A stretch of DNA of 64,000 nucleotides from Morganella morganii. Lineage in GTDB: Bacteria; Pseudomonadota; Gammaproteobacteria; Enterobacterales; Enterobacteriaceae. Location of the stretch: positions 496,001 to 560,000 of the forward strand of contig NZ_CP069157.1 of NCBI RefSeq assembly GCF_019243775.1, written 5' to 3'. Each line of letters starts with the position of its first letter. Positions within the stretch are counted from its first letter, which is position 1. Below the pieces are notes generated by a model. The model saw only the letters and a program-made list of their open reading frames with translations. It searched no databases and was not told the origin of the DNA. A program made the position numbers and the translations under genes. Shown here piece after piece: positions 25,520 to 35,628 of this stretch.

Positions 25520-26464
25520 ATGATGCGATTTATTTTCCGGCGGGTGCTGCTGCTGATCCCGATGCTGCTCGGCACCTCGCTGTTTATCTTTCTGATCCTG
25601 CGCCTGGGGCCGTCTGACCCCGCGCTGGATTATCTGCGGCTCTCCAAAATTCCGCCGACCCCGCAGGCGGTGGAAAGCGCCCGTGAGCTTCTCGGTCTCG
25701 ATAAGCCGATCATGACTCAGTATTTTCACTGGCTGTCTGACGCGCTGCATCTGGATTTTGGTATCTCTTATGCCACACAGAAACCGGTGCTGCCGGATCT
25801 GCTCTATTTCCTGCCCGCCACACTGCAACTGGCGGGGCTGGCACTGGCGCTGACTATTATTCTGTCTGTGCCGATGGGGATGCTGGCGGCGCGTTACCGC
25901 GAAAAATGGCCGGATCAGCTGGTGCGGGTGATTGCGTTTATCGGGGTTTCCATGCCGAATTTCTGGCTGGGGTTCCTGCTGATCCTGCTCTTTTCGATTC
26001 ACCTCGGCTGGCTGCCGCCGATGGGTAAAGGGGAAGCAAAACACCTGATCATGCCGGTCATTGCTATCTCGCTGATGTCACTGGCGATTAATGCCCGGTT
26101 GCTGCGGGCAAGCATGCTTGAGGTGGCCGGGCAGCGCCATGTCCGTTATGCGCGGCTGCGCGGGTTATCTGAAATGACAGTGGAGCGCTCACATATTCTG
26201 CGAAACGCCTGGCTGCCGGTGATCACGGCTATCGGTATGCATATCGGGGAACTGCTCGGCGGCGCGCTGATTATCGAGAGTATTTTCAGCTGGCCGGGTG
26301 TGGGGCGCTATGCGGTCTCTGCCATTATGAACCGGGATTATCCGGTGATTCAGTGCTTTACCCTGCTGATGGTGGTGATTTTTGTCCTCTGTAACCTGAT
26401 TGTGGATATTATTTATGCGATTGCGGATCCCCGCATCCGCCTCTCTGCGGAGGGTATCGAATGA
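25520..26464 (+). CDS. nikB: Nickel ABC transporter permease NikB
   Basis: A 314-aa inner-membrane permease with about six hydrophobic segments. The N-terminal segment ([24 protein letters not shown]) and the PALDYLRL region are typical of DppB/NikB proteins. The EAA loop is in [25 protein letters not shown]. It starts 13 bp after nikA, and its stop overlaps nikC by 4 bp, so its channel role in the nickel importer is well supported. Confidence 0.94.
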   Translation: MMRFIFRRVLLLIPMLLGTSLFIFLILRLGPSDPALDYLRLSKIPPTPQAVESARELLGLDKPIMTQYFHWLSDALHLDFGISYATQKPVLPDLLYFLPATLQLAGLALALTIILSVPMGMLAARYREKWPDQLVRVIAFIGVSMPNFWLGFLLILLFSIHLGWLPPMGKGEAKHLIMPVIAISLMSLAINARLLRASMLEVAGQRHVRYARLRGLSEMTVERSHILRNAWLPVITAIGMHIGELLGGALIIESIFSWPGVGRYAVSAIMNRDYPVIQCFTLLMVVIFVLCNLIVDIIYAIADPRIRLSAEGIE

Positions 26465-27324
26465 GCGATATGATACTGAAAGCCCCTTCCGCCTGGCGGA
26501 CACTGAGCCGCAATCTTTTGTTGTGGTTTGCGCTGTTTGTGGTGGCACTGCTGGTACTGGCCATGATTGCCGGGCCGTGGATCTCCCCGCATGATCCGGA
26601 TCTGGTGGAGTTATCAAACCGCCTTCAGGAACCGGACAGTCAGTACTGGCTTGGTACTGACCATCTCGGGCGTGATATTTTTTCCCGTCTGATTGCCGGG
26701 GCGCGGATTTCTCTCGGCACTGTCGCTATCACGCTGGTGATTATTATGACGCTCGGACTGGTGATCGGCGGCATTGCCGGGTTTACCGGCGGACGGACGG
26801 ATCAAATCATCATGCGGTTTACCGATGTGTTCCTGACATTCCCGACACTGGTACTGGCACTGTTTTTAATCGGCATCCTCGGTACCGGGCTGACAAACGT
26901 GATTATCGCGATCGCACTGTCACACTGGGCGTGGTATGCGCGGATTGTCCGCGGGATCATCCTCTCGCTGCGCCACCGGGAATTTCTGCTGGCCGCACGT
27001 CTGAGCGGCGCCGGGAATGTGCGGATCTTTCTCCGGCATCTGTTTCCGGCCACCATTTCCCAGCTGATCGTGCTGGCGACTCTGGATATCGGCCACATGA
27101 TGCTGCATGTCTCCGGGCTGTCATTCCTCGGGCTGGGCGTGGCGGCACCCACCGCAGAGTGGGGCGTGATGATCAGCGATGCCCGTCAGTTTGTCTGGAC
27201 ATCACCGATGCTGATTTTCTGGCCGGGTTTAATTTTATTTTTCAGTGTGATGGCGTTTAACATCCTCGGGGATGCTCTGCGTGATCGTCTGGATCCGACA
27301 CTGAGGGCCGGGACATGTCATTAA
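26461..27324 (+). CDS. nikC: Nickel ABC transporter permease NikC
   Basis: A 287-aa DppC-type permease, partner of NikB. The N-terminal membrane segment is followed by the conserved [24 protein letters not shown] block. The EAA loop is [23 protein letters not shown], and further hydrophobic segments reach the C-terminus. It starts in the nikB stop and overlaps nikD by 10 bp. Confidence 0.94.
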   Translation: MSDMILKAPSAWRTLSRNLLLWFALFVVALLVLAMIAGPWISPHDPDLVELSNRLQEPDSQYWLGTDHLGRDIFSRLIAGARISLGTVAITLVIIMTLGLVIGGIAGFTGGRTDQIIMRFTDVFLTFPTLVLALFLIGILGTGLTNVIIAIALSHWAWYARIVRGIILSLRHREFLLAARLSGAGNVRIFLRHLFPATISQLIVLATLDIGHMMLHVSGLSFLGLGVAAPTAEWGVMISDARQFVWTSPMLIFWPGLILFFSVMAFNILGDALRDRLDPTLRAGTCH

Positions 27325-28109
27325 ATCATTCTGTATTGGAGGTCAGCCATCTGTCGGCGGGGTATCTGCATAATAATCATGCCCATTTCCTGATTTCTGA
27401 TCTGTCATTTTCACTGCGGCGCGGCGAAGTGCTGGCGCTGGTCGGCGCGAGCGGCTCCGGCAAATCCATGACCTGCTCTGCGCTGCTGGATGTACTGCCG
27501 CCGGGTGTGCAGAAAACACAGGGCACTATTTTGCTGGACGGACAGCCGGTCACCGGACAGGCTCTGCGCGGCAGGGAAGTGGCGTCGATCATGCAGAACC
27601 CGCGCAGTGCATTTAACCCGGTGCGGACCATGCATCAGCATATTACCGAAACACTGAAGGCCACCCGGCAGCCGCTGCATGATATTGATAAACGCATCCG
27701 CGATGTGCTGGCGGAAGTGGAACTGGGGGACAGTGAGCATATCCTGAAGCTCTATCCGTTTGAGATGAGCGGCGGCATGTTACAGCGGATGATGATCGCG
27801 ATTGCGATCCTCAGCGACGCGCCGTTTCTGTTTGCTGATGAGCCGACTACCGATCTGGATCTGGTGGTGCAGATGAAAATTCTCGATTTGCTGGATCATA
27901 TAGTATCTGACCGGCAGACCGGGCTTTTGCTGATCACCCATGATATGGGTGTGGTGGCGCGTCTTGCCGATCAGGTGGCGGTGCTGTCAGACGGGAACAT
28001 TATTGAAACCGGCCCGGTGGAGGATATTTTTTCCCGGCCGCGCTCACCGGTGACCCGCAATCTTATTTCTGCACATCTTTCATTGTATGATCTGGAGCTT
28101 TCCGCATGA
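27315..28109 (+). CDS. nikD: Nickel ABC transporter ATPase NikD
   Basis: A 264-aa ABC ATPase. Walker A GASGSGKS, Q-loop in IMQNPRSAFNP, signature MSGGMLQRMM, Walker B LFADEPTTDLD and switch His in LITHDMG are all present. It is one of two ATPases that drive NikBC and overlaps both neighbours in the operon. Confidence 0.94.
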   Translation: MSLNHSVLEVSHLSAGYLHNNHAHFLISDLSFSLRRGEVLALVGASGSGKSMTCSALLDVLPPGVQKTQGTILLDGQPVTGQALRGREVASIMQNPRSAFNPVRTMHQHITETLKATRQPLHDIDKRIRDVLAEVELGDSEHILKLYPFEMSGGMLQRMMIAIAILSDAPFLFADEPTTDLDLVVQMKILDLLDHIVSDRQTGLLLITHDMGVVARLADQVAVLSDGNIIETGPVEDIFSRPRSPVTRNLISAHLSLYDLELSA

Positions 28110-28915
28110 CATTGATCTCTGTTGAACACCTGAGCAAAAGCTACCAAAGCCATTCACTGATGGGAGCGGGAAAGCCGCGCTGTATTCTCGATGACATTTC
28201 CCTGACCCTGAATGAAGGGGAGACCGTTGCCCTGCTCGGACGCAGCGGCTGCGGAAAAAGCACGCTGGCACGTCAGATCTGCGGGCTGGAATATCCGGAA
28301 AAAGGGGATGTTTTTTACCGCGGAATGCCGGTGCGCAAACTGGATAAAAAACAGCTGCGGCAGTTCCGTTCGGAGATCCAGATGGTCTTTCAGGATCCGC
28401 CGGGGGCGGTTGATCCACGTTTTACCCCGGAGCAGATTATTGCCGAACCACTGAAATTGCTGACCTCACTGGATGAAACACAGCGCAAAGCCCGGACTGC
28501 GGAACTGCTGGATATGGTGGAACTGCCGCTGTCAGTACTCGGCAAACTGCCGTCGCAGATCAGCGGCGGACAGTTACAGCGCATCTGCATTGCACGGGCG
28601 CTGGCCCCGGATCCGCGTCTGATCATCCTGGATGAAGCGGTATCAAACCTGGATATTCATCTGCAGGCATCTCTGCTGACACTGCTCGGGCAGTTACAGA
28701 AAACGCAGGGGATTGCGTATCTGTTTGTCACACATGATCTGCGGCTGGTCAGCCGGTTTGCCGCACGCGTGGTGGTTATGGATGAGGGCAAAATTGCAGA
28801 AACATCGCCGCAGGGGTGTATTGAGCAACTGCGCCATCCGGCATCACTGGCACTGAAAAATGCAGTATTGCCGCCATTCCCGTCTTCCCACCGGCGAAAA
28901 ACGGTATCCGTCTGA
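28106..28915 (+). CDS. nikE: Nickel ABC transporter ATPase NikE
   Basis: A 269-aa ABC ATPase with Walker A GRSGCGKS, Q-loop FQDPPGAVDPRF, signature ISGGQLQRICIARAL, Walker B LIILDEAVSNLD and switch FVTHDLR. It is the last gene of nikABCDE. No nikR follows, unlike in E. coli; any repressor must be encoded elsewhere. Confidence 0.94.
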   Translation: MTLISVEHLSKSYQSHSLMGAGKPRCILDDISLTLNEGETVALLGRSGCGKSTLARQICGLEYPEKGDVFYRGMPVRKLDKKQLRQFRSEIQMVFQDPPGAVDPRFTPEQIIAEPLKLLTSLDETQRKARTAELLDMVELPLSVLGKLPSQISGGQLQRICIARALAPDPRLIILDEAVSNLDIHLQASLLTLLGQLQKTQGIAYLFVTHDLRLVSRFAARVVVMDEGKIAETSPQGCIEQLRHPASLALKNAVLPPFPSSHRRKTVSV

Positions 28916-28916
28916 T

Positions 28917-28957
28917 AAAAAAAAAAAAAGCGCCGTGATATTAACAGGGCGCTTTTA
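28917..28957. terminator. Bidirectional terminator between nikE and the vWA gene
   Basis: A 13-A run (28917-28929) precedes a GCGCC / GGCGC stem followed by TTTT. It can serve both the nik operon and the convergent downstream gene. Confidence 0.75.
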
Positions 28958-28972
28958 CTCATTATTTACGGT

Positions 28973-29905
28973 TTATACTTTACCGGAGCAACTGCATTTG
29001 GCGGCAGTCTCTTTGTTATGATGAACATCTGTGCCGCAACAGGCATCAATGGCTTTATTGATAATATCCGCCAGCTTATTGACGGTGGAAATAATTGAGG
29101 AAAGCTGTTCACACACATCGCGGCAGTCTGCATGTGAATGACCGTTATCCGGAATCACCGGCGGCGTCAGGCTGTCACAGAGAATTTCCTGTAATACCAG
29201 CAGGAAGTTCGCGATACCGGTGGTGTAGATATAAGAACGCCCGCCGGTCTGCTCTGCCAGCCGCTGATACTCCTTTGTCACTTTGTCTCTTTCCGCAATC
29301 GACGGGAAGCGATCAAGGTTTTCCGGGCGGTCATCCGGGGTTCCCTGATAGGTGTAAACTTTGACGCCGTGAAGCTGCGCGACACCAATAGCCTCACTGT
29401 TTTTCGTGACAGCGGCACTGGTCAGTATTCCGCCGCCGCCTTCCATGCCTTCATCACCCAGTACAAAAATGGCGCGCCGGGCGCCGGGACGCCAGTCAAA
29501 ATATTTACTGGCATCAATAACCGCACGGCATAAATCCTCCTTATTCCCGGCATGATCGCGGCCATCGGCTTCGGTAAATGGTTTTCTGGCCTGTAAGTTT
29601 CCCTCGGATGCGCCTTTGCCAATCAGATAATCACTCACTGTCTGATCAAACTTTGTTCCGGCCCAGGTACCCTGAATGCCCAGGAAAGTTGCCCGCAACT
29701 GAGACGGACAGCGGGCAGCCGCTTTCTCTATCGCTGCGTCTATTTCACGGCTCAGATCGGCGGACTCATCTGACATTGAGCCGCTGGTATCAATAATCAC
29801 CACCAAATCCAGTGCGATATCACTGTTACCGCCCATGACCTGTACTACCGGGTCAATACCGGCTGCCGGTGCAGACAGATCCTGTGTGTTGAGATCCTGA
29901 TTCAT
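28973..29905 (-). CDS. vWA-domain protein with Cys/His-rich tail, function unknown
   Basis: A 310-aa protein from the ATG at 29905 (AGGAAA ribosome site); an upstream in-frame ATG would add 14 residues without a ribosome site. The von Willebrand A fold begins LDLVVIIDTSGSMSDE with the metal-ion (MIDAS) DxSxS motif. FVLGDEGMEGGGG and YTYQGTPDD follow, and the domain ends near residue 245. The tail is unusual: HSHADCRDVCEQL, then CCGTDVHHNK and CSCSGK, a cluster suited to metal binding. No signal peptide is visible. It is convergent with nikABCDE across a shared terminator. I do not recognise a close characterised relative. Confidence 0.8.
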   Translation of the reverse strand: MNQDLNTQDLSAPAAGIDPVVQVMGGNSDIALDLVVIIDTSGSMSDESADLSREIDAAIEKAAARCPSQLRATFLGIQGTWAGTKFDQTVSDYLIGKGASEGNLQARKPFTEADGRDHAGNKEDLCRAVIDASKYFDWRPGARRAIFVLGDEGMEGGGGILTSAAVTKNSEAIGVAQLHGVKVYTYQGTPDDRPENLDRFPSIAERDKVTKEYQRLAEQTGGRSYIYTTGIANFLLVLQEILCDSLTPPVIPDNGHSHADCRDVCEQLSSIISTVNKLADIINKAIDACCGTDVHHNKETAAKCSCSGKV

Positions 29906-30085
29906 TGTTTTTCCTCTGTGTTTATTGCAGGTGTGTTTTCTGTGCAATTTGTTGCGCAGAGGGGCAGTATCTTTTTATTTCTCAGGGATGTATTTCCTAA
30001 AAAATAACAGAATCAGTTTATTTAGTGAGGGGGAGTCATGGCCCCGGTGACAGTGGCATGGCCGGGGCAGAAGGTGTGGTTATTT

Positions 30086-30425
30086 TTACAATAAAAAATC
30101 GGGTTTATTAATATTTTTATTTAAAAACAATAAATTATCTATGTCCAATAAAGTATGAACAGTATCTGATGAATCATATTGTTTTCTGAGTTCATTCAGA
30201 AAAACGATCAGTGAGATATCCAGTGCTGTGAGTATCCGGAACAGCAGGCTGACCGTCAGATTCCCTTTACCCAGCTCATAGCGGGAAACCTGTTGCTGAC
30301 TGATTTCAAGTGTAAAGCCTAACTTCTCACCGCTTATTTTTTTTCAGCTTACGAAATCTGTACAGCACCTCCCCGATATTTTTATTGAGTAAATCTGAAT
30401 CTATGCATTGATATTTCTGCACCAT
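30086..30425 (-). pseudogene. MrpJ-like HTH regulator, frameshifted in an A8 tract
   Basis: On the minus strand an ATG at 30425 opens VQKYQCIDSDLLNKNIGEVLYRFRKLKK, which stops 33 codons in. Deleting one base of the A8 tract (T8 at 30337-30344 on the plus strand) continues ISGEKLGFTLEISQQQVSRYELG and reads to a stop at 30086, giving a 112-aa product. The ISQQQVSRYE segment matches both intact MrpJ-type regulators of the window. The gene lies between the vWA gene and the autotransporter, to which it is divergent. The frame could be truly broken, slippage-switchable, or a sequencing error. Confidence 0.75.
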
Positions 30426-31387
30426 TTATCTCCGTAGATTAAATCTGTCATAACAGGAATGGTTGTTATTCCCGGTAAATAATTACCGGTTGTGTTTTCT
30501 TGTCTTATTAACATGTCTGGTGTTTTTTTCAAAAAAAAGGAATTGTGTATCTAATGATTAAAATTAAATAACACATGTTATTTTTTGATGCAAATATAAT
30601 CTTGGTATGTTTTATTATTTTCATAAATTTACATATTTGGTATGTAGTTTAATCACTTTTATTTGACACAGCGCAAAATATAAAGAATTTCTCATGTTTT
30701 ACATGAATTTTTTGTTGAATTTTTTTTATTCGATCTTTTCGTGACATTGTCTTACAAGACATGTTAAGCAAATCGTGAGCATAAAATGCGTTATTTTGTC
30801 TGTAATAATGGGCGTTTTTCAGTATATTTCGCCATCAGTATAATGTGACAATATTAAATTATCGCTTGTTTTACAGTTGTTTGTATTGTTTTTATCACAG
30901 GGGGAGTGTGATGGCAGCGGTATTATTTTATTGTTAAATTTTATGCGGTCACGCGTTAAAAAAACAAACATCTGTAACAAAATTCTGTTTGTTTTAATTT
31001 CAATGCATTAAATTTTGTGTAAATTGCGATTAAGTAGTATTTCATGCTATTGTTAATCCAATTATAGATAAATAAAGAATAAACATTCTGTGGATTTTGT
31101 TACTAAGTAATGTTTACTTACATCTTTCATATTAATTCATTGAAATATCAGTTAAAAATAATCAAAACAATTTATTAACATCATTATCATAAAAATATCT
31201 TATCTATTATCGTGGTTGTAATAACAGATAAACACACGTAATGTGTAACGTAAATATAACCTGAATTATTTCTGATAATAATATTTATCTGCTGACTTTA
31301 TATATTAATAAAGCCGAATGGATTTTATTTAATTGTTTTTTAACTTTTGTATCCTGCTTTTATTTTTGCGCCGGGAGGCTTTCCCTT
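30426..31387. other. 960-bp very AT-rich region without a gene
   Basis: I see no supported coding region. The composition is far more AT-rich than the neighbours, with many A and T runs, as in horizontally acquired, H-NS-bound leaders. A 14-bp palindrome, TGTCTT-AC-AAGACA, lies at 30748-30761. The stretch probably holds the control region of the autotransporter gene at 31388. Confidence 0.6.
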
Positions 31388-34000
31388 ATGAAAAAATATA
31401 AATCTGTAAAAAGATTCGCATTGCCGGTATCTATTATACTGGGGTCGGGATTATATTCACTTCCCGGTATAGCGGATCCCTGTACATCGGTGACAGACGG
31501 CGACGGAAAAAAATACCTGACCTGTACCTCCACTATTTATTATTACAATTCCGGTGAGCACGGCGGAACGGCATTATCCGATTATGCGAGTGTGACTATC
31601 AATACTACGCCGGAAGCGTCAATCTCGCCACTCCAGGGCTGGGCGGTTTACGGGAACAGCAGCACCTATAATTTCAATGAGCTGAATATTGAGACCAGCG
31701 GCGCCAAATCTGACGGTATCGTGACAAAAAACGGTGCCAGTAAAATCAATATTGATAAATTAACCATTAAAACCACCGGTTCTTCCGCTGATGGTCTGAA
31801 CGTCGGCAAAGAGAGTAACGGCACGGTGATTACCGTGGGTGACGATGCCTATATTGATGCATTCGGGATGGGGGTGCGTGCTAACTCATCAACTACCGGC
31901 ACCAACGAGAACCTGATTACCCTCGGGAAAAATGCGGTCATTATTTCGCACGAAGCCGGCAGTAATCTGGAATTTCTGGGACGCGAATTAGGCACCGGAT
32001 ATGCGGTTTACGCCGGGAATACCAACTCCGCAGCAACCGGGGATGCCCGTGTGGTGATCGGCGATAACAGCACCATTGTGGCAAACGGCGGCTCTGCGCA
32101 TGCGGTTTATGCCAACAAAGGCGGTATTATCGAACTGGGTTCAACGAATATCCGCGCCGAAGGCACGACGGCACACGGTATTTATGCCGAAGCCGGATCG
32201 AAAAAGGTCGGTGGTGCAACAGTTACTGCGGGCAGTCAGGTATATCTCGGTGGTGATACCACCATTAATGTGGTCAGTGACGGCCGGAAATTTGCCCTGT
32301 ATGCCAAAGGGGCGGATTCACAGATATCCTCTTCTGATCGTCTGTCCGGTGACAGCATCCGCAGTGTATTCACCGTTGACGGTGATATGAAAGCAGAGAC
32401 AAAAGGGATTATTGATCTGCAGATGGCGGATAACAGCCGGTTCACCGGCAGTACCAACTCACTGGAATATAACGCGGCAGGCGCGCCGAATACGACCACA
32501 AACGGTACCATTAATCTGGATATTGCCGGTGCCAGCAGTATCTGGAATATGACCGCTGATTCAGTGCTGTCAAACCTGACACTGACCGGTGCGACACTCC
32601 GTTATAACTCTCCGGATGATCTGAGCGATCCGGACGCCTTTGTACCGAAAACACTGACCGTGGCTGGTGATTACACCGGTAACGGAGGCCACCTGATTAT
32701 GAATACGGTGCTGAACGGGGATGATTCACCGACTGATAAACTGCTGATCAAAGGTAATTCTGCCGGAACCACTACCGTCAGTTTTGTGAATATCGGCGGG
32801 CAGGGCGGGCTGACCATACTCAACGGCATTGAAGTTATCACGGTTGACGGTATTTCTGACGGTACTTTCACTCAGAACGGGCGGATTGTTGCCGGGGCGT
32901 ATGATTATTATCTGGGACGCGGTAAAAACGGCAATGAGAATAACTGGTATCTGACATCAGATTACAGCCCGGTGACACCGGAACCAGAGCCGGAACCGGA
33001 GCCAAAACCGGAACCGGTAGTCCGCCCGGAAGCCGGGGGATATATCAATAACCTGTATATGGCAAATAACCTGTTTAATGTGCGTCTGCATGATCGTCTC
33101 GGTGAAACCCAATATACCGATGTACTGACCGGTGAGCGCAAAGTTACCAGTCTGTGGCTGCGGAATGTGGCCGGACATTCAACCGTGAAAAGCGGCGACG
33201 GACAGTTAAAAACCGGGACAAACCGTTATGTGGTACAACTGGGCGGGGATATCGCACAGTGGTCTGATAATGATCTTAACCGCTATCATATCGGGTTAAT
33301 GGCGGGTTACGGCCGCATCAGCGGCAAGACCACAAACCATGTGACAAAGACCAGAGCCAAATCTGACGCAGATGGTTACAGTGCCGGGATCTACGGTACT
33401 TACTACGCGAATGAAGCGGATAAAAGCGGTCTGTATGTTGACAGCTGGGTGCAGTACAACTGGTTTAAAAACCGGATTAACGGAGACGAATTACCGGAAG
33501 AAAAATATAATTCTGACGGTATCACGCTTTCCGCCGAAGCCGGATACAGTTTCCTTATAAATGAAACACAGGGCAGTGATGGCAGTACCAACCGCTGGTT
33601 TATTCAGCCGAAAGCACAGGTGACCTATATGGGTGTGAAAATGGATACCCATACAGAGCGGGGCGGTACCCGCGTATCGGCGACCGGTGAAGGGAATATT
33701 CAGACCCGTCTCGGGGTAAGAGTGTACGGACTGGGACAGGCGTTGCAGGATAAAGACAATGATCGTCACTTCCAGCCGTTTGCTGAAATTAACTGGCTGA
33801 ATAACAGTAAGATGACGGGCGTATCCATGGACGACGATCACGTTGGTCAGTCCGGCACCCGCAATATCGGTGAAATTAAAGTGGGGATTGAAGGACAACT
33901 GACCCGCAATGCGGACATCTGGTTTAACGTGGCGCAGCAGGCCGGCAGTGATCATTACTCGGATACACAGGGTATGTTAGGTCTGAAATACCGCTTTTAA
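31388..34000 (+). CDS. Classical (type Va) autotransporter, pertactin-like passenger
   Basis: An 870-aa secreted surface protein. The signal peptide (about 1-29, ending SLPGIA) is followed by a passenger of about 500 residues with repeated short beta-strands (ELNIETSGAKSDGI, KLTIKTTGSSADGL, STIVANGGSAHAVYAN), the pattern of a right-handed beta-helix. A PEPEPEPEPKPEP linker near residue 535 separates it from the autotransporter barrel (from about residue 600), which ends GMLGLKYRF with the C-terminal Phe. No protease Ser motif or RGD was seen. It may be an adhesin; the target is unknown. A GGGAGG ribosome site precedes it. Confidence 0.9.
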   Translation: MKKYKSVKRFALPVSIILGSGLYSLPGIADPCTSVTDGDGKKYLTCTSTIYYYNSGEHGGTALSDYASVTINTTPEASISPLQGWAVYGNSSTYNFNELNIETSGAKSDGIVTKNGASKINIDKLTIKTTGSSADGLNVGKESNGTVITVGDDAYIDAFGMGVRANSSTTGTNENLITLGKNAVIISHEAGSNLEFLGRELGTGYAVYAGNTNSAATGDARVVIGDNSTIVANGGSAHAVYANKGGIIELGSTNIRAEGTTAHGIYAEAGSKKVGGATVTAGSQVYLGGDTTINVVSDGRKFALYAKGADSQISSSDRLSGDSIRSVFTVDGDMKAETKGIIDLQMADNSRFTGSTNSLEYNAAGAPNTTTNGTINLDIAGASSIWNMTADSVLSNLTLTGATLRYNSPDDLSDPDAFVPKTLTVAGDYTGNGGHLIMNTVLNGDDSPTDKLLIKGNSAGTTTVSFVNIGGQGGLTILNGIEVITVDGISDGTFTQNGRIVAGAYDYYLGRGKNGNENNWYLTSDYSPVTPEPEPEPEPKPEPVVRPEAGGYINNLYMANNLFNVRLHDRLGETQYTDVLTGERKVTSLWLRNVAGHSTVKSGDGQLKTGTNRYVVQLGGDIAQWSDNDLNRYHIGLMAGYGRISGKTTNHVTKTRAKSDADGYSAGIYGTYYANEADKSGLYVDSWVQYNWFKNRINGDELPEEKYNSDGITLSAEAGYSFLINETQGSDGSTNRWFIQPKAQVTYMGVKMDTHTERGGTRVSATGEGNIQTRLGVRVYGLGQALQDKDNDRHFQPFAEINWLNNSKMTGVSMDDDHVGQSGTRNIGEIKVGIEGQLTRNADIWFNVAQQAGSDHYSDTQGMLGLKYRF

Positions 34001-34018
34001 CTGTCAGTAACATCCGGC

Positions 34019-34053
34019 CGGGATAACAGGAATACTGTTATCCCGGCTTTTTT
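34019..34053 (+). terminator. Terminator after the autotransporter
   Basis: GCCGGGATAACAG / CTGTTATCCCGGC stem, followed by TTTTTTG, 18 bp after the stop. Confidence 0.85.
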
Positions 34054-34074
34054 GTGTCCGGCGCTGATAGTGAC

Positions 34075-34320
34075 TTAATCATTACCCCAGCGGTTGAGAA
34101 ATTCAGCGATATCATCGATACGCTGTTTATCGATACCGGCTTCAGCCGCCATCTTTTTCTGGGCTTCCTCACTGATTTCTTCATTGTTCGTCAGACAGGT
34201 GATCAGTAACTGAAAATAGTGCGCCAGTCCGTCATACTCCTGCTCTTCAACCGGCTCTTCCGATTCCAGCGCGTACTCATCAGCGATATCGTAGTATTTA
34301 TCCGGTACTATATTTTCCAT
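34075..34320 (-). CDS. ymjA: YmjA (DUF2543) small protein
   Basis: An 81-aa acidic cytoplasmic protein of unknown function. It matches E. coli YmjA closely from memory, in length and in the segments [43 protein letters not shown] and [10 protein letters not shown]. It is a single gene with an AGGAATTT ribosome site. The 34321-34702 stretch behind it contains no gene that I can support. Confidence 0.9.
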   Translation of the reverse strand: MENIVPDKYYDIADEYALESEEPVEEQEYDGLAHYFQLLITCLTNNEEISEEAQKKMAAEAGIDKQRIDDIAEFLNRWGND

Positions 34321-34702
34321 AAATTCCTCCGGGGCTAACGCCGGTGTCAGTGGTTTGTATCACACCATTGTATCCGATCCGGATCCATTTTCGCACCTCA
34401 CCCGGCGCTCCATCGTTATATAATATGATCTTTCCGGAAACGGATGGCGACCAACACGTATACCGGCTCAGGTTTCTTTTCTTGAAAGTTGTGATTTAAA
34501 AAAGGAATAAATGAGAGGAAAGATAAAAAACCGGAAAATTGCGCCTTAAAAATGATATCACTAATACAAATGTAGCTGTATTAACCGACCGGTATGCGGC
34601 AAAGCAGCGAAATTAAATCACCTGTTGTGCCGGAAGGGCACAGAGTTGATTGTGGTTGTATCCGGCGGGGACAGAAAACTTGTTTTTACAGAACCCTGAA
34701 AA

Positions 34703-34729
34703 GCAAAAACCCGCCATAAGGCGGGTTCT
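34703..34729 (-). terminator. Terminator of tRNA-Phe
   Basis: On the minus strand AACCCGCC - TTAT - GGCGGGTT is followed by TTTGCTTTT, 9 bp after the tRNA 3' end. Confidence 0.85.
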
Positions 34730-34737
34730 TTGAATAG

Positions 34738-34813
34738 TGGTGCCCGGACTCGGAATCGAACCAAGGACACGGGGATTTTCAATCCCCTGCTCTACCGACT
34801 GAGCTATCCGGGC
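34738..34813 (-). tRNA. pheU: tRNA-Phe (anticodon GAA), CCA encoded
   Basis: Read on the minus strand, the 76-nt gene begins GCCCGGATAGCTCAGTCGG, has the anticodon loop TTGAAAA (GAA), a T arm with GGTTCGATTCC and ends with CCA. It is essentially identical to enteric tRNA-Phe. It neighbours yjdC as pheU does in E. coli, hence the symbol. Confidence 0.97.
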
Positions 34814-34940
34814 AACGGGGCGCATTAAACCGTATTCCGTGGTTTGCGTCAATGCCTTTCTGTCAAAAAACCATAAAAAAAGTGTGAGTGTGCTCTTTTT
34901 ATGCAGAATGCGGACGCAATTTATGCATGTGGTGAATAAA

Positions 34941-35513
34941 TCAGCTGAGTGCGCCGTTTTTACGGCAACGGGCGATAGTCAGCACATCTTCTGCCAGCCG
35001 CCGGGCGGTGGCGATATCATCGGTACTGCGGGATATCAGCAGTTTGCTCAGGCATCCTTCCAGAATCAGTTCCAGCTGACGGGCCACCATATCGCAATCA
35101 TCAATATCCAGCTCTCTGAGCAGCTCTGTGGTAAATGCAAAGGCACTTTGTTTCTGCTGGCGGGATAACTGATGGATAGGGTGATCCGCATCAGGAAAGG
35201 CGCTGCTGGCCGCAATAAACAGACATCCCGGAAAACGGTTTTCGCGGACACGTTCCGCCAGTGCCGTGTAACGGGCAAGCAGTTTATCTTCACAGGACAG
35301 CGACTCATCCAGCAGAATGCGGCGCTGCCAGATATCAATCTGATTACCGTGGTAACGCAGGCAGTCGTAGAGCAGGTCATTACGGGTCGGCCAGAAAATC
35401 CGCAGGCGTTCGGGATCAATGTCCAGGTTATCGTTGAGGGTGGCTTCAGACATCAGAAGGCCGTGGTTTTCCAGCAGACTCAGTGCCTGATTGAGGACGT
35501 CTTCACGTTGCAC
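34941..35513 (-). CDS. yjdC: TetR-family regulator YjdC
   Basis: A 190-aa TetR-type repressor. The N-terminal DNA-binding helices start MQREDVLNQALSLLENHG; the recognition region LDIDPERLRIFWPTRNDLLYD is followed by a ligand domain with FPGCLFIAAS and LEGCLSKLLISRS. It agrees closely with E. coli YjdC in sequence and length. In E. coli the order is dcuA-cutA-dsbD-yjdC-pheU; here yjdC lies directly next to dcuA, so cutA and dsbD are absent from this place. Confidence 0.92.
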   Translation of the reverse strand: MQREDVLNQALSLLENHGLLMSEATLNDNLDIDPERLRIFWPTRNDLLYDCLRYHGNQIDIWQRRILLDESLSCEDKLLARYTALAERVRENRFPGCLFIAASSAFPDADHPIHQLSRQQKQSAFAFTTELLRELDIDDCDMVARQLELILEGCLSKLLISRSTDDIATARRLAEDVLTIARCRKNGALS

Positions 35514-35587
35514 AGCAGGTTCTCCCTGATAAAGGCATATGATCCAGAATAACGTGAGTGCTGATGAAAGGCGAGAGACGCAGGTAA

Positions 35588-35616
35588 ATAAAATCCGCCC
35601 CGGAGGGCGGATTTAT
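35588..35616 (-). terminator. Terminator after dcuA
   Basis: On the minus strand AAATCCGCCC - TCC - GGGGCGGATTT is followed by a T-rich TATTTA, 13 bp after the dcuA stop. Confidence 0.8.
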
Positions 35617-35628
35617 CAGTGCAGGGAA

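Noticed and set aside
34613..34852. Minus-strand reading frame across the tRNA-Phe gene
   Set aside because: It is the translation of the tRNA and its flanks, so not a protein gene.
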